64,000 nt of DNA from Trochalopteron elliotii (Eukaryota; Chordata; Aves; Passeriformes; Leiothrichidae). The notes beneath the pieces were generated by a model that searched no databases, was not told where the DNA came from, and saw only the letters and a list, made by a program, of their open reading frames with translations. The stretch lies in the NCBI GenBank assembly GCA_024734555.1, contig JANPWX010020040.1:1764241-1828240 (forward strand). The letters run 5' to 3'. A program made the position numbers and the translations under genes. Of this stretch, positions 1 through 18,300 are shown in pieces. Position 1 is the stretch's first letter, and each line of letters begins with the position of its first letter.

Positions 1-3925
<3,925 letters not shown>

Positions 3926-4849
3926 TTACTCTGTGTAAATCTGATTTAGATCCATAACAGTTCAATTTAAAAACAGATACCGTGTGTTTGAGTAGCGCCT
4001 AATGATGATAAATCTGCCTAAAGATGAATGTTCAACTACAACCTTCTTCCTACTTAGAGTGGAAAAAGAAGAATTGCACCAAATTCTTTTATCATCGGAA
4101 AAGGGACAGCAGCAGGAGGCAGGTAATGACATTGTTTCAGCTGGAACAACTACAACCCTCTTATTCGTATTCAGCAAAGCCAGCCATTACCAGTGTTTAT
4201 TTATAAATAAATAAATAGCCAGCCAAGTAAGTAAATAGTTCATTTTTAAGCACAGACATCGATTCACAAGCCCACATACCCAAATCCAATCTCTTTGCTT
4301 GAGTGCCAATGGCTCAAAACCCCACAGCCACAGATGCAGTGCTACAGGCCTTTTACAGACCAGCAATAATTTTTGGACAGTAATCTGGAGAAGCAGCAAC
4401 TGTGGTGTTTGCAAGTATATTAGCAACACTGTCCTGCCTTGCTTGCAGCATTGAAATTCCAACAGGAGATAAATCTGCTCTTCACCTGTCATTGTGTAAT
4501 TCCCTCCCTTGCTCGTGTAGCATGGTAAACCATTTATGCTCCCCTCTCTCCCCCCTCACTTTTAATTATGCATGCAGATGGGATAAGGGCTCGCTGTCCA
4601 AAGAGATTACTCTGAATAAATACTTTAATAACAAGTCACTGCAATTAAGGTAGGGAACAAAAACTTCTTCAATCTTTAAAATGGTGTTGAGTTACAGATT
4701 TCCTTAACATTTTTATGATCTAATCATTGCTTCTGGGCAAATTCATGTTGCAATCACTTTTGCCAATCATGGCTGCATAAATAACTCACTGCTTTGTTAT
4801 TCCCTGTTATGACCCTAAGGGGTTTTTTTTGGTTCAGCTTTTTTGCTTT

Positions 4850-4877
4850 CCCTCCTCCCCCCAACCCCCCCCCCGCC
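4850..4877 (-). repeat. C-tract with G-quadruplex potential on the minus strand
   Basis: Runs of C, including ten consecutive C (4865-4874), lie within about 28 bp. The minus (transcribed-sense) strand is therefore G-rich with several runs of three or more G. Confidence 0.8.
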
Positions 4878-7800
4878 ACTTCCTTCTTATTCTTTTGCAG
4901 GAGGGGTGGTCTTGCCAGGACTTAATTTTTGTTGTTGGTTGGTTGGTTTTCTTTCCTCTAAATAAAATGCTACCGAGAGAATAAGCAAAACATTTTAGGA
5001 AGGAATGGAAGGTTAATAAACTCCAATGCTTAAATCAATCAGGAGAGCTCTCATAACACCTTTGCTCAGCACCTGGAAATATGGGAGGGTACAAACAATG
5101 GTCTTAACAAGCTAATTGCTTTCCAGAGGCAGCCTGCCTGAAGCCGGAGCTGTTTTACATTTCAGTTCATTTCGTCAGAGAGCACCAAAAGGCTGAAGTG
5201 ATTTGTGGTGGTCTCAGGAGTCTCTGCCAGCTATGATGTATATAAAAAGAATTTTTTATTCCAGTTGTAACCATAGGCAGTAATGTTTATAGTAGGTGAA
5301 CATATTAGCCTGGACGCAGGGCATGAATTTTACTCTAGCAAAAGCCAGTTCATTTATACAGCCTAAGAGTTAAATGTCGGTATTTGAAGACAAATTATAG
5401 GGAAATTCATTTAAACCCATGTTATGTGGCAGAATATAAAAACGGACAATCCTATCTATCTTTATCAATATTTTACAGTCCTCTTAATTCACTTTGCTTC
5501 CAGCAAGCCCTTCCCCACAAAACAGGTTTTGCCCTCTCCTCCCTCTGGCTAGCAACTGCTGGCACCAGAAACGTGCACCCTAAACAGCCTTGGGGCACAC
5601 AAGTGATGGCCAGGCAGCCATCCCCACTCTTGCCACAGTGTCAGTATCAGTCCTACTAGGAAAGCCAGGCAAGACTGCCTGCACTCCCAGGCACCATTAA
5701 AATATGCCCTGTTTGTGTTTTACTGACTGAAGAGCCCTCGCAGTGCACATCATGCCACTACCTCCTGCATGGGGCTACCAAATTTATTTAAAATACAGTT
5801 TAAAACAGGACAAACAAAATTAACATTAGCAAAGTATGCAAGCATATCCTGATTGTCCAAAGGCCAGTTATGTGATCATGAGTGGAAAGGGCAATAGCTC
5901 ACATGAGCTTGAGTGGTGGCCAAGATGTCCCTGAAATTCTTGTGAGATTTGGTCAGCAACAGTAAAACTTGCTGTATTAGAAGATTAAAACCTTGTTCAT
6001 TCACACAATCACTCTACATTAAGCAAAGTATTGTTACAGCCACCACAGTCTAAGAGTTTAAAGTCCTGCTTTGCTTACTAAGTAAACATGAAGCTCCAAA
6101 TATGAAAAAAAGAGTTCATTTGTTTAAGACACATGCAGAATAGCTGAAAGTATGGCAATTCTCAAAAATGTGCTAGTACATTTCATGCAGAATATCTTCT
6201 TAAGGAAAAAAAAAGGCTTAATATTATATACTCTCTCATTCCATTGAATTTTTTGCTAAAAGCAGCAAGATGATCTCCTTTTTTCTCCTACAAATCAGCC
6301 AGGCAATACACAACACTGCCACAAAAGTATTTAAGTCATTCAGATGCAACAAGACCAGGCATCTACTAAGGCAATACAGTCTTTGGACAGACATGCACAT
6401 TATAAATATTTTCATAATCTGCTTAAAAAAAAAAAAAGTTGTAAGGTTGAAAAAACAGTACAAAAGTCCTACAGATTTGCATTCCAAAAAAAGTAATATA
6501 CCTAAATGGACACATTTGGTAATTCTTCATGTATTCAGGAGCACAAATATTGGATTTGCAAGATGTTAGTTACCTGGGAGAAGTGGTACTTGGCATTTCA
6601 CTGAATGGTAGTTTTATGTCCAAGAAATATGCATTTGAATGTATTAGAGTAATACTTTTTATGCAGTTTATTAGTAAAGTATCAAGGTTGTATGTGGAGG
6701 GGGGGGAATAAAAAAAAATAAAATTAGAAATGGAAAGGTTGGGATTTCAACAGTCACATTTACATGTCATACTGCAAGTACTACATATTTTATAGAATAA
6801 ATTAGTTAATTTTTTCACTGAATCTAAGTCAAAGAATTAAGAGCTCATTTATGGCTCTTAAGAGATAATAACCTCAGTGGAGATAGTTGGCTTTGAGAGG
6901 AGGGGCTGCCAGCACACAGTAGTGACAGACTTACAAAAGCCAGGAATGTATGTCCAGGGAGCCAGGCAGAGATCTAAGAGCTTTTCCTTGAGGTGAAGCT
7001 TCACAAGAAGGCACAGTCAGCCTAATGCTCAACTGCTTCCAAAGATACTCTCCCACTCACTCCTTCCATCCACACCAGCTCTGCTGCTCCCCACAGCCCT
7101 CACTCTGGGCCTGAGCAAACTGTCCCAGCGAGACAAAAGGACAGCCAGGCACAAGACCTGGCATAAGGCAAGCAGAGGGAGTGGAGCTGGGAGCAGAGGA
7201 CACCTTCCAGCAACAGTCACCTGTCTGGACGTGTTATCAACCTTGCAAAGTCTCAACGCTTTCCTTCAGTTCCACTCTTAATCCTCAGTCTTTTAAGTCT
7301 GGTCCACGGCTACCTCAACTACTCACAGCTTACTCCTTGGTGAAATGCTGCTGTCAGCCTCCCACAGGCTGAAGTAGAAAAAAAAACCCTACAGTTCCTG
7401 CTTTCCCAGAATCTGGGAGGAGAAGAGCCAGTCTCTAGCACATCCACTGACTTCCTTCATTGTTCCCAGTTCACTGCTTCTTCTGCCACTTTGAGTAGAA
7501 GTGCAGCCTAGCTTAAAATCTGAAATGTTTTAGTTCAGAGCATCCAGCACCTACCTAACAAGCTCTTGAATTCTACACATCAGCCTCCATATGCTTGTGC
7601 AAGCAATGTTCATTCTACAGCAATTCAAACAACTACTGGTCTCTTCGGGTCTAGGTTTCCAAATGAAGCATTGGGTTGCTCCATGAGGTCTATTTACTGA
7701 AATTCTGCTTTTCTTTTATCACTTTTTGTAAGATGGAAAAAGACAACCAAACCAGGAGAAAGACAATCTTCTCCTTAGAAAGAAGATTTCTTTGGGGGCC

Positions 7801-8734
7801 TTTATGATTTAAGAAGAAATGTTTAGTTTTATCTCACTTTATTAAAAGAAAGAAAGAAATTTAAAGCAGCTTCCAATCACAGCAAACTGAGGGTGGAAAA
7901 AACTTCTAAAATCGACTAGCAAGGGAAGAGAACACAGCTAACAAGATTCTTTGCAATCAATCTAATAACAAAGGCCCTTTCGTATTTTCAGAGTGTTTGA
8001 GAGAACTCACCACCTAGTGATATTTTCCTCAGCTTGCCAAGACCATTTTTGGGACAGGCAGCAGCTCTATCATTCCCTTTTTATACATGGGGAAAACGTG
8101 TCATGAGGAGTCTTTGGGCATGCATGTCTGAGCAGACAGGTGCAGCCCAGCAGCCTCACACTCCTCAAGCCAGCTTCAGGACATGCATCTTGCAGATGCA
8201 GGGTAAACTAGCACAGTTCAGGCACAGCACTAACAGACCAGATTCATCTTGCACCTGATTAGCTCAGAGTCTGTGTTTGCCTGCATTCACCCATGCAAAG
8301 AAACCCTAATAGACCTCCCAAGCATCAAACAAGATGCCCAGTGATGACTCATTTCTGTAGTCCCTGACTAGCTTCAGCTTGGACTGTCCTTTCACTCGGG
8401 GCTGCATTCTCTGGTCCGTGGCCAGAACAGAACACAGGAGCTGAATCTCCATCTTCAGTCACCAGATGCTACAGTCCCATCAGCCCCAATATCAAATGGA
8501 GACTCTCTAGAGACTCAGAGCTATTACAGAGATATGCAAAGATGAATAAAGCAATCAAAGGAAAGAAAAAGTCAAACACACACAAATTGGATTGGAATTT
8601 AAATCAGCGTTAACTTGAACTCTGTGGTAAACATACAAGAAACTTTCTGTGATGTAAAGAAGAAAGTTTTTTGACATGTGCAATCACAACCCAATGCGCT
8701 GGTTTCTGGGCTGCTTACCGGCAAGCAGTAGTTA

Positions 8735-9140
8735 TCAGCATAAAATGAAAGTCTGGTGGGTGTTCAATCTCAGGCTGTATCGTGGTCTGAGGCTTGGAAG
8801 GAAGAGCAGGCCCTAGGCATGGGTTTAAAGGGATTTTATTCCAGTGCAGTCCATGTGCCAGAGCAAGCTTTGGGCCTTAGTTCTCTCCTTGAGTATCCAG
8901 GGCAGCCTGGGCAAGAGAGAACTTTGGGTCAATGGGGGGGAAGGAAGGGGGTGGCTCAGAACAGGGGTCCTTAACACAACAATGGGAAAGGTGGGTGTTG
9001 AGCACCTGGTCAAATGGGAGAACTTTTCTCTCAGGTCCATCAGGGTGATTCACAAGGTGCCCCCTCCAGGGTGATACCACAGGGAAGTGGAGGTGGGGGG
9101 GGTGGTTCAAAGGGATATACCAATACAAACAAATAAACAA
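8735..9140 (-). mobile_element. LTR-like block, possible solo LTR on the minus strand
   Basis: Read on the minus strand, this GC-richer block has C-rich tracts, a CTCF-like motif and a GGAATAAAATCC polyadenylation-type signal near 8840. A C/T-rich stretch follows, as in the R-U5 end of an LTR. It contrasts sharply with the surrounding intron. I recognise no coding product. The limits are rough, no terminal duplication was identified, and it could instead be another repeat type. Confidence 0.3.
9057..9070 (-). promoter_or_regulatory. CTCF-like motif within the 9 kb LTR-like block
   Basis: The minus strand reads CCTGGAGGGGGCAC, matching 12 of 14 CTCF core positions. It lies in the GC-rich repeat-like block at 8.7-9.1 kb, so it may have been carried by a mobile element. 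Confidence 0.3.
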
Positions 9141-12100
9141 AATACATATACAACTTTGAGAAACCGTAATCACGCACCACAACAACCCAGTCGACACAAA
9201 GTACTGGTCTTTTTAAATTCCTGCTTAAGAACATGCATCTAGAAACCTGACTGGTTACCATCATGTTGTCAGTTTCAGCAGAATCAACTCATTTCACTGC
9301 CTCAGGTGAAAAGAAATGCTATGAGAAAAACTAGATAAGGAAGGAGATGCTGAGGAAATACCACTGACGGGGTATGAAGCTACACTAAGCTCTGAGAGGT
9401 CTCTGGTCTCCCAAGAAAAATCTACTCAGATAAATTGCAGGCAGACGTGAGCTTGTCTGCTTGTCCCAGCAGCACAGCATCAAGCACCACATGCCTGATC
9501 TAATTTACCTTGCTTTGATGTTTTTGTGGGGTTTGTTTGGGGGTTGGGTTTTTTTCTGGCAGCAACAGCAACACTATACACTTCCAAAATGCCACTGGCC
9601 TGTGCCTGGCACTTGAAGAATGTCACAGCAAGCTCACAGCTATTTAACAGAGACACCACTGCATCCATAACTGTGGAACCATGTATTACTACAACGTTTC
9701 ACTATACAGTCAGTAGCCTAAAAATTACTTTATAGAATGCTGCAAGAATAAGAAAGCATTTCACCAAACTCAGGCAAAGACTAAGACCCATGCAGGCGGG
9801 TTTCCAAACACTGCTATCCCTATTGCTACAACTAAGGATCAAGCTACATCTTAATACTCACAGTTACAAGGGAACCAAATTTATAGAGTCTGCAGAGCCC
9901 CAAAGACCCACAACAGACTGATGGCAAATTCCACTAGAAGTGTGTTCAGTTTGAAGCGGACCCATACTTTTTTCATGCATCACCCAAGCATATATTTTTC
10001 ATACTATTTTGACATGTAAAGCAATGGGGTTTATTTTCTGCCTTAATATTTTGCATATCAATAGGAGAGAGACACCGCGCCTTTTGGGAAAGAAGCAATA
10101 CGTATGTCATTCTGACTTCCACCTGCAGGCTTTTTTCTTCCTAACCAAAGAAAGGATTAAAATAATGCAGCTTCAACTACTTACATATGAAAAGTCATAT
10201 GAATAAAAATAAACTGCTGGTATTAATGAATTAACATCTAAAAGGAACAGTTTAAAATATAAACTAAGATATTCTAAGCTCTTTCCTTTAGCATTTAACA
10301 ATTACATACTTCATTGGAAGCTGACCCACATTTAATTTTAAAATACTACTTGTGTTTAATATATACAGTCCTGTGCTTTGACAGTCTCATCTCAGAAGAG
10401 CAACAGAACTGCATTTTAGAAATCAGAGTATCCAGGCACAGATCAAAGTCAACCCTAACATGTTTCTTCTGCCTTTAAAATTAAGAGAAATAAATAAGTG
10501 GTTTGACTCTATGTGAATCATTGTTCTGAGAAAGGGTAGAGACTAGTAACTTCTATGAAGGTTTATTATCTAAACTCTGAAGTTGCTACAAAGACTGAAG
10601 GTAATAAAATGTTTTATGAACAACTTCACTTTGCTCGTTCTTATATAACTGAGTTTATGTGGACTCCCTGGCACAGTGATGCTAAGAACCTGTAGGGAAC
10701 TTTCTGCACATCCACTTTTCGATGTATTAAAAAAATCATCTGGTGAGAGTCTGAACCTTATGAGCCTTCAATTCAAAACACAATTTTCTTCTGATCCAAA
10801 TGCCTTAGGAAGCACAATTCTGAAAACACTATAAAGAAGCAAGTCACATACAATAAGACAGAGTGATCTCCAATCTGAAGCCCAACAGTTACATTTTAAT
10901 TTACACTTGAATATTTTAATGTTGTTATCCAGTCAGTAAATTAACTCAAGATGCAAGAATAAAAAGGGAAGATGCATAGGGAAAAAGGTCAAAAGGTCCA
11001 CAAAAGTTAAGAACTTCACTTCTGTTTGAATCATCAGCATTATGTTGTTGAATGCCACAGCTCTCATATAAAGGAATTGCTTAATACATTCCCATTCTGT
11101 TTGAAGCGAAATTAAATTTACATTCTTTGGGAATATGGTATTGTAATTAGTTCATGACTTGATTACACTTTGAAGTGAGCCGAGACTGCATATGATGCAT
11201 ACAAATTAGTTAAGTTATGGTTACCTACCTACAAAAAGCTACTGAGTTAAAGTTAGGGACAAAGAGAGGGCAGTCCTTTGGAACCTTCAGGAAGCACATG
11301 AAAAATATCAAATTCAAATCTAGTCTCTGGATTCACAGATGTCAGGTGTGAACAGAAATAAAAAACACAGTTTCCTAAACAGCTGAAGAGCTGTTTTCAA
11401 AAAATAATCTTTCCATTTCCACCTATAGCACCTGTAGAACCAAGGTTAAAACTGATCCCAGAGAAAAAGCAATAAAAGATATAAGCTTTCCTACCCTGGT
11501 TAAATTCACCAGTATGATTTATCCTAGTACTTGTAATTTTGTAATTTCTTTTATAGACAAACTACGTTTTATATCATCTACCAAGATGCTCTGTTCCACA
11601 CAGATGATTAAATTCCCAAGTTCGCTTTAACACTCTGTAAAATACTGTAATGCACAATGCAAATATAGTGCATCTAAAATTGGCCAAAGTAGAAGATAGC
11701 CTGTATTTGATGAGAGCAAGGAAAACATTTAAACCTAAAACTAATTCCCAGTATGGCAGACAAACTCAGAGAAGTCTCTAACATATTTTCAAAATGCAAA
11801 AGCAGTTTAGTGTACAGGATTTGATCCTATGTGTTGAAAATCCTTTCCACAGGGTATGCCAATCAAACTGGACAGCTTATCTGCCATGTTCTCTGGTTCA
11901 AAGGTGGGTAAGGACAAAAATATCACACGCCATCATATGCCAGCAGATGTGCCTGGATCGATAAATGCAAATACCATCTCAGAGCTCACATTTTCTATTC
12001 CAAGTGGAAAGCACATCTCCAGCCTTATCTTCATTAATACTAACAAAAGAATACTTACAAGCAAAGAAATAAACTAAAACAAAGATTTATTTTACAGCCT

Positions 12101-12869
12101 GGCTCTGCTAACAACTTTCTTTTACTGAAAAGGAAGGAAGAACATAACACACGAAAGACAAATTACGCTGCTACACACACTGGCAAAAATATGCATTTTC
12201 ATAATAATGAACATAGGGGATCCGATGGAAAAAGACTAAGAACCTGAATACACAACATAAACACCCCACAGACCATTGTAACAAGATACAGGTCCTGGCA
12301 TGGGCCATGACAATTTTTACTTTTGGCTTAAGAACTGCAATGGCAGGAGATTTTCCTCACTGGCAAGGAGGAATTTGTTCAGAATGTACTTGCTCCTTTC
12401 AGGAGAGCTCTGCCAATGACTATAGTGACTTTCAGAATTTAAAGACTTCCTTTGGCATTTGCTTAAACGGCACAGCTACCCAGCCTCTTCCACTGGAAAC
12501 TGCGAAGGAACTTGTTACTTATGTATTTGTCTACCCGCCAGTAAACGTACCATGCATTTTTTATAGAAGAGAGGAGCCTGGAGATTCAGACATACACAAT
12601 TTCTGTGCAAAACAGTCCCAACACCTGAGAACAACTCCACACATTTCATGATGTACGAGAAAAAATAATCACAACCTGCGCAGTGTGAGAACACAAAGCC
12701 AAAAGGAGGCATTGTACCTATCACCATCCACACAAAACCGGCGCTATTTTTCCTTCTAGATATTTAGAGCGCAAAATTAAACAAATAAAAGGAACACTGC
12801 ATAATTTAGCTTTCATTTTGTATCAAATTGCTCATAATTGTAACCATAAAATGATAATATTGTGCCATA

Positions 12870-13080
12870 TGTGCGTCTGCAGAGCCGGCAGCGGCACTGA
12901 CCGGCCCCGGCCGCGCCAAAAGTAGGGCTGTGGCGCCACCGTGCGCCCACTCCGGGTATTGCCGCTGCCCGGCCCGTGCGGCGCACCCGGGCAAATGCTC
13001 GGGGTTCATTTTCTCACCAAAAAGCATCGCTTTGAAATGTGAAAATCCGCCGTGCAATCCTCCTAATACTCTTCGTCCTC
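12870..13080. promoter_or_regulatory. Isolated CpG cluster inside the giant intron
   Basis: About 18 CpG dinucleotides lie between 12872 and 13005, with more up to 13075, in sequence otherwise almost free of CpG. The core includes GGCCCCGGCCGCGCC, TGGCGCCACC and CGTGCGGCGCACCCGG. Short AT-rich stretches with little visible repeat character flank it. Small open frames on both strands show no protein family. CpG clusters that persist in vertebrate introns are usually unmethylated regulatory sites, so an enhancer or alternative promoter is possible. It is too short to call a standard CpG island with certainty. Confidence 0.5.
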
Positions 13081-15344
13081 AAATTACACTCTGCCCCATC
13101 CGCAGAGGCAATCACGGCTTTACGTGAAACACACATCACTGGGAACGTTTGCTGTTTTAGTTGCAGGCCTTCGTGAAAATTAAAAAAATTTTTATAGTAG
13201 CCACCATTACCATTTACACAAAGCCATCTGTCATCTCCGTACTACTCGATATTAACACAGACATGTTCCTTACTCTAATTTGACAGTGGAGCTCCTGGCA
13301 GAAGCCCAAGGAGAGCTAAGGTGGGAACTGAGGTATCTGAGAAAAGATGCTCAGTCTCTGTTTAGACACAGTAAGAGGAGTTATTTCACAGGATAAATGT
13401 GAGTTCGGAGTCAGAAGCATGGAGAAAAGGGAATGAAGAGGAAAAAGAGAAATGGAATGTAAAAGCTGAACTTACTGAGAGCAGAGCTACAGCACCTCCA
13501 TCTCAATTAAAGAACATGCATAGTAAATCAAAAAGGTGTCTGCTTTGCAGGGAATGAGAATGTAAGATCACAAAACATCGACTCGTTTTATAACTAAGCT
13601 AATCAGGTTTGGTCTTGGCTACTATCAGAATGGGGATCACCTGAGAATACACAATGGTGTCTCTTGCTGCTTCCTTGCAAGAAACAATCAATCAATCATC
13701 GCTCTTAATTTTATATATTTGATGTCTCCCACTGAACTTTTTCCTTACCCTCAAACAGAAGTAATGCTGATGGAGAAAAGCAGTCTCTCCTTCAGCCCAG
13801 TTGCCATGGCTTTCAGAATGAGAAAGTCCTCGTTTGGGTCCTTACTGAAAAGGAAACCTAGATGCTAAGGTAAGTTTTTGTTTGCTGCCTCCTAACACGG
13901 TTGCCACTCTGTATCTTCTACAGTGGGCATCAGGCTTGGGTATTTACACTTTATTTCCTCTTTTTAAGCTAGAACATAATCATACAGTAGCATTCAGATT
14001 TTAATCTGACTATTCGTAAAGGGTGCAAGAGGCAAGATGAAAATCTGTAAATGTTGCTGGACAAAAATAGAAAAAAAAAATACCAGTGAACCAAGGAACC
14101 TTCTTATGGAACTGTCTTCAGCACTATAGCTAGAAGAGCACCAAATGTAAAAATCACAGATCATTCTAGGTAATTTATTTTTTTCCTTTAAAACTATTGC
14201 TATTTTGACAGTCTTTCTAACCTCGTTAGAACACAATCTGTTTGCATGATGTAGATGAGAGGAATGCAGTGCTCCTTTTCCTAAGATACAGCTGAGGTCA
14301 AAACAGACTCCATGCCAGCACACTAATATTAAGGGAGGTGTCCTCAAACCCAAAAAAGGGAAAATATTACATGATGGAGTGCTGGAAAGATCTTTCCTGC
14401 CATGTACTGTACACATCACTAATGTGGTAAGGACTTCAAAATGATAGAGATCTCAGAAACTTGGCCCTTTCTTGTGAAATCTGGCTTTAAACATGCCAAA
14501 CTCAGGAGTGTTGGTTTCACTGAACTGAGGCCAGTGAAGTAAAGATTTAATAACAGCCTCATTATAAGGTTCATTGTTATAGGACTATTTAATATACAAG
14601 ATTAACACATCTTATCTCCAACTTTCACTCAAACCTATTATACCCCTCATTAATATATGCACATTTCTACATCATTTACAGCACTCAGGAATCAAATATT
14701 ATTGCCTGAAACAGGGTGTGTTCTGCTGTTCTTTTTAGTGATAGGCACTTTTTGCAATAACAGTACTCAAAAATAAGCCTCACAACTCAAAAGACATGGA
14801 TAGGTAAACAGGGCTGTCTGAAACAGTGAGAAATTTTTTTTAAAAATCATTTGTTTTGCCAACACTCTGGATTTCATTCCTTGATTTCCGTTCCCTCACA
14901 CCCAGACCTTTCAAATATTGTAAGACAGCAAACTTCTGCTTTCCCAATCTAATGAATAATGGTATCCTTTCCTCCTGGCAATTTGAGATGTAGAAGTAGG
15001 TAAAGTGACCCACAGGTCCTCAAATTAAGAGGCATTTTACGTCTTCAGATCTAGATAATCAAAGAAGAAAAGGAAGGTGTAAGGTAGGAACAGTACAGCA
15101 CTTCCCCAGATTACATTCCTTTGTGTCCACAGACACACCAGAGCAGGCCAGAACAATATACCTTAAAATTATATGAAGTGGAGGAAAAAATATCTACTTT
15201 TATGTTCTCAGGAGGCCAAAGGCTGCAGGTTGGCCCCTATCCTTGAACCAACTGTTATGAGCTTGCAAGCATCTCAGGACAGAGAAAATGCACCTCTCCA
15301 GCAACTAAGCAGATCCAGGTGTCTACAAGCCCTCCTGAGTTCCC

Positions 15345-15385
15345 CTAAGCTGTGGAACTGCTTTCCACAGGGGGCTGCAAATCTC
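15345..15385 (+). mobile_element. Possible old CR1-like fragment
   Basis: A short stretch contains GTGGAACTGCTTTCCACAGG, close to a GTGGAACTCCTTGCCACAGG segment found in CR1-type 3' regions. The flanks are too diverged for me to extend it. It could be chance or a different LINE. Confidence 0.3.
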
Positions 15386-18300
15386 TATAGGGACTCACCT
15401 AAACAAAACAACAACAAAAAACAACACCATCCAGTGTTATCAAACACAGAGAAACATTCTGACTGCAGTTTTTATTTACAGGTTTCTGCACATTGTGAGA
15501 CTTTGGGGGACAAGTATTATCCTGCCCTTATACTTGCTAAATGCTTGTGGCCACTGATAGTATTATAATACTGGACTTCAATGAAGTACAGATATTTTAT
15601 GTTTTCATCATGCTACAATTAGTGACTTAAACATATTAAAACATTCTAAGAATAGTGAAGATACCTCTTCTCCAACCATCTGAGAACTGCTATCCCTTGT
15701 ACACTGTTAGAAAGCGTGTTTACAAAATTCCCTTTCCCTCACAACTTAATTTCTGAAGCCACCCCATGATAACAACAAGGTTTTCAAATCAAGTAGTTAA
15801 TATTTATTGAAGAGAAAGAAAATTAATGACCTGGAATGATTCTCCTGGGAAGTACTGATAGCAAAGACTCAACTTCCACAGGGCAAATGTACAGCTCCTA
15901 GGATTTTCTCTACTGTTCTTGGAGACATAGATGTTTACTCTGGCTGATTAATTTTGTATCAGAAAATGCAAATTGCAGGACCAGCCAGAGTGACCCATTC
16001 ACACTGAACTTCAGGCTTTTTGGAATTGTCCATGCTTTCAGATAAAAACAGTCATGAGGTTTTGGAAGTTGCTACCTCCTGCAAGACAAAACTCATCCCT
16101 AAATCCTAACATTTATTACTACTGTAGAAGAGCTGACATCCTGGAGGTATTACTGGCTTCTTACAAGGAGCATACCAAGGTACACAGCTGATGTGTATGG
16201 ACCACAGAACTCCAAGGAACTGGTGGGGAAGAGAGAAAATCCCATAGCTATGACTTTTTTTCCCCTCCCACTACAGTTCTCCATTCATCTTAGGGAAAAA
16301 TTGCTATGTGTTAACCTTGAGGGTATCTGTGCTGAAGCGCTGTTACTCCTGAAGACAGGAATTCCTGAATCTAAACTCAAAAGTGCTCATTCAGAAGAAA
16401 AAATAGCTGAAAAGAGTTTGCATAAAGACAGTTACTGGCAGCAAGAAAATGATACTTTCAGATATACTCCTCTCACGGGATTAATATTTGAGTAAGCAAA
16501 TAGTTCTTTGGCAAATTCTTTACTTATGCAATGCAGTCAGAATCACAGTGAGATGACTCCATGCATACAGCAACTGCTGATAATGCAGGGATCACCACGG
16601 ATGCTTAGAAGAGCTTAGTCAACTCAGGAATGGAATAGGCCTTCTTGTCAAACACATTCCCGTGGTTATAATGAATTTCTGAGCCATCAAACCAAATACA
16701 CCAAAAGGAAATGGGAGAAAAAATATCAAACATTAAAAGGTTTTATATAACAGGGGCCTAGAAAAATCAGAGAAATTAGGGGTATTTTCCAGACCAACAG
16801 GTGAGGAAGGTAACCTGCACACCATGCTATTTGGGAATGCCTATTTCCTGCCAACAAAAAGGAAAGGAAAATTACTGTACGTTAATACCTTGCAAGGACC
16901 CTGGACTAGAAGTGACTAGCCTTCAGGAAATAAAGAAACCATAAAATTGAAGAAACAAATAAATAAATATAGACTGCTGTCTTCCTCCCAGAAGTTCAAA
17001 ATAGAAGACTAATAAAGGGCATAAAAGCACTGAACATTCAGTCAGATTTTCTCACTGATAGACATCATGTGGACTGTGGAGGAGTAATAGCCCCCATAAG
17101 ATTTAACTTCTTTAGTGCAGGATTAATTTAGAAGCCAACACTGCAGCAGTGGTGCTCAGTACTTCACCTAAACTTCAACAGATCAAGGAAACACCCATAC
17201 CTTTTCCATCTCAAATGGAAACTTATTCCTGTACAGCCAGAAGGCTTCATCACTGCAGTATCTCAACAGCTTACAGGTATCAACAGACTTACTGTCATCA
17301 CCCCTGTACATTCACTCTGCAGGGAAGATCACATTTCATATGGGGGAAGCTGAGATACAAGCAAGGTATGTGATTTACAGGACTTCACGGAAGTAAGAAA
17401 AGCCATGTGTATCAGACCTGAGAGTGCTTCCACAGGAGACTGCAGTGCCATTCCATCAGCACCATTCTCTGAACTGTTGCACTCTATGCTGCTGATGTGG
17501 CTTTCTGGGCAGCCTCCCTAACAGTCCAATCCCTAGTTAAACCAGGAAAAAAGGGATGTGCACTTTCCTCTTCATGAATAAGATATTTGATATATTCTTG
17601 CCTTCCCCTTCCAAGGATTAAGGTGAGAAAGAACTGAAGCCAAATAGGGACAAAAATTAAAGCAGTTACTGTACCACAACACATCTGCCTCTGAAGCGAG
17701 AACGAACAGACAGCACCAAAACATCTTCAGATCTGACAGGGTGTTCTGCTACCAATCTGTACTAGCAGGTGAGACATGTCACTCCATGACAAGTATCAGA
17801 AATAAAGGAGCTTAATGCATCTTCTAGCATTTTATAAGATTTCTCTCTATTGTGCAGAAGGAGACGACAAGCATTTCTAACAAAACATGGGGAGAATTTT
17901 CTCCCCTGAGCTGCACAGCTTTAAAATTGGCACTTTGTGTATGGTTTTTCTTTTAATGTCTGCATTTATTAAGGAGCAAAACAACCAGGCATCTGAAATG
18001 CCAGAGAAATATGGATCCATAAATAATGCCACGTTTCTATTCACACCTAATCTAAATATTTATGTAGTAATTTAACAGCAAAAGATGCAAACTATTCTTT
18101 AAATGCTACATTGTATTAAAGGTTAACCATGTGACATGTTTTATTATAAGGCTCTGAAATATGTTTAACACAAATTTTTATTTTCAGTGAAAGTTCTGGT
18201 GCTGAAATGGATGGACAGGGACATGAAGTTTTAGTCACCTCTCAAAGATGAATGCTGAAATTCAGACTTCTTCAATATTTCCTCAGTCCACATAGCCATA

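Noticed and set aside
13994..14419. 141-codon minus-strand open frame within the giant intron.
   Set aside because: Hydrophobic and cysteine-rich in a way typical of random AT-rich translation. The main exons already join in frame without it.
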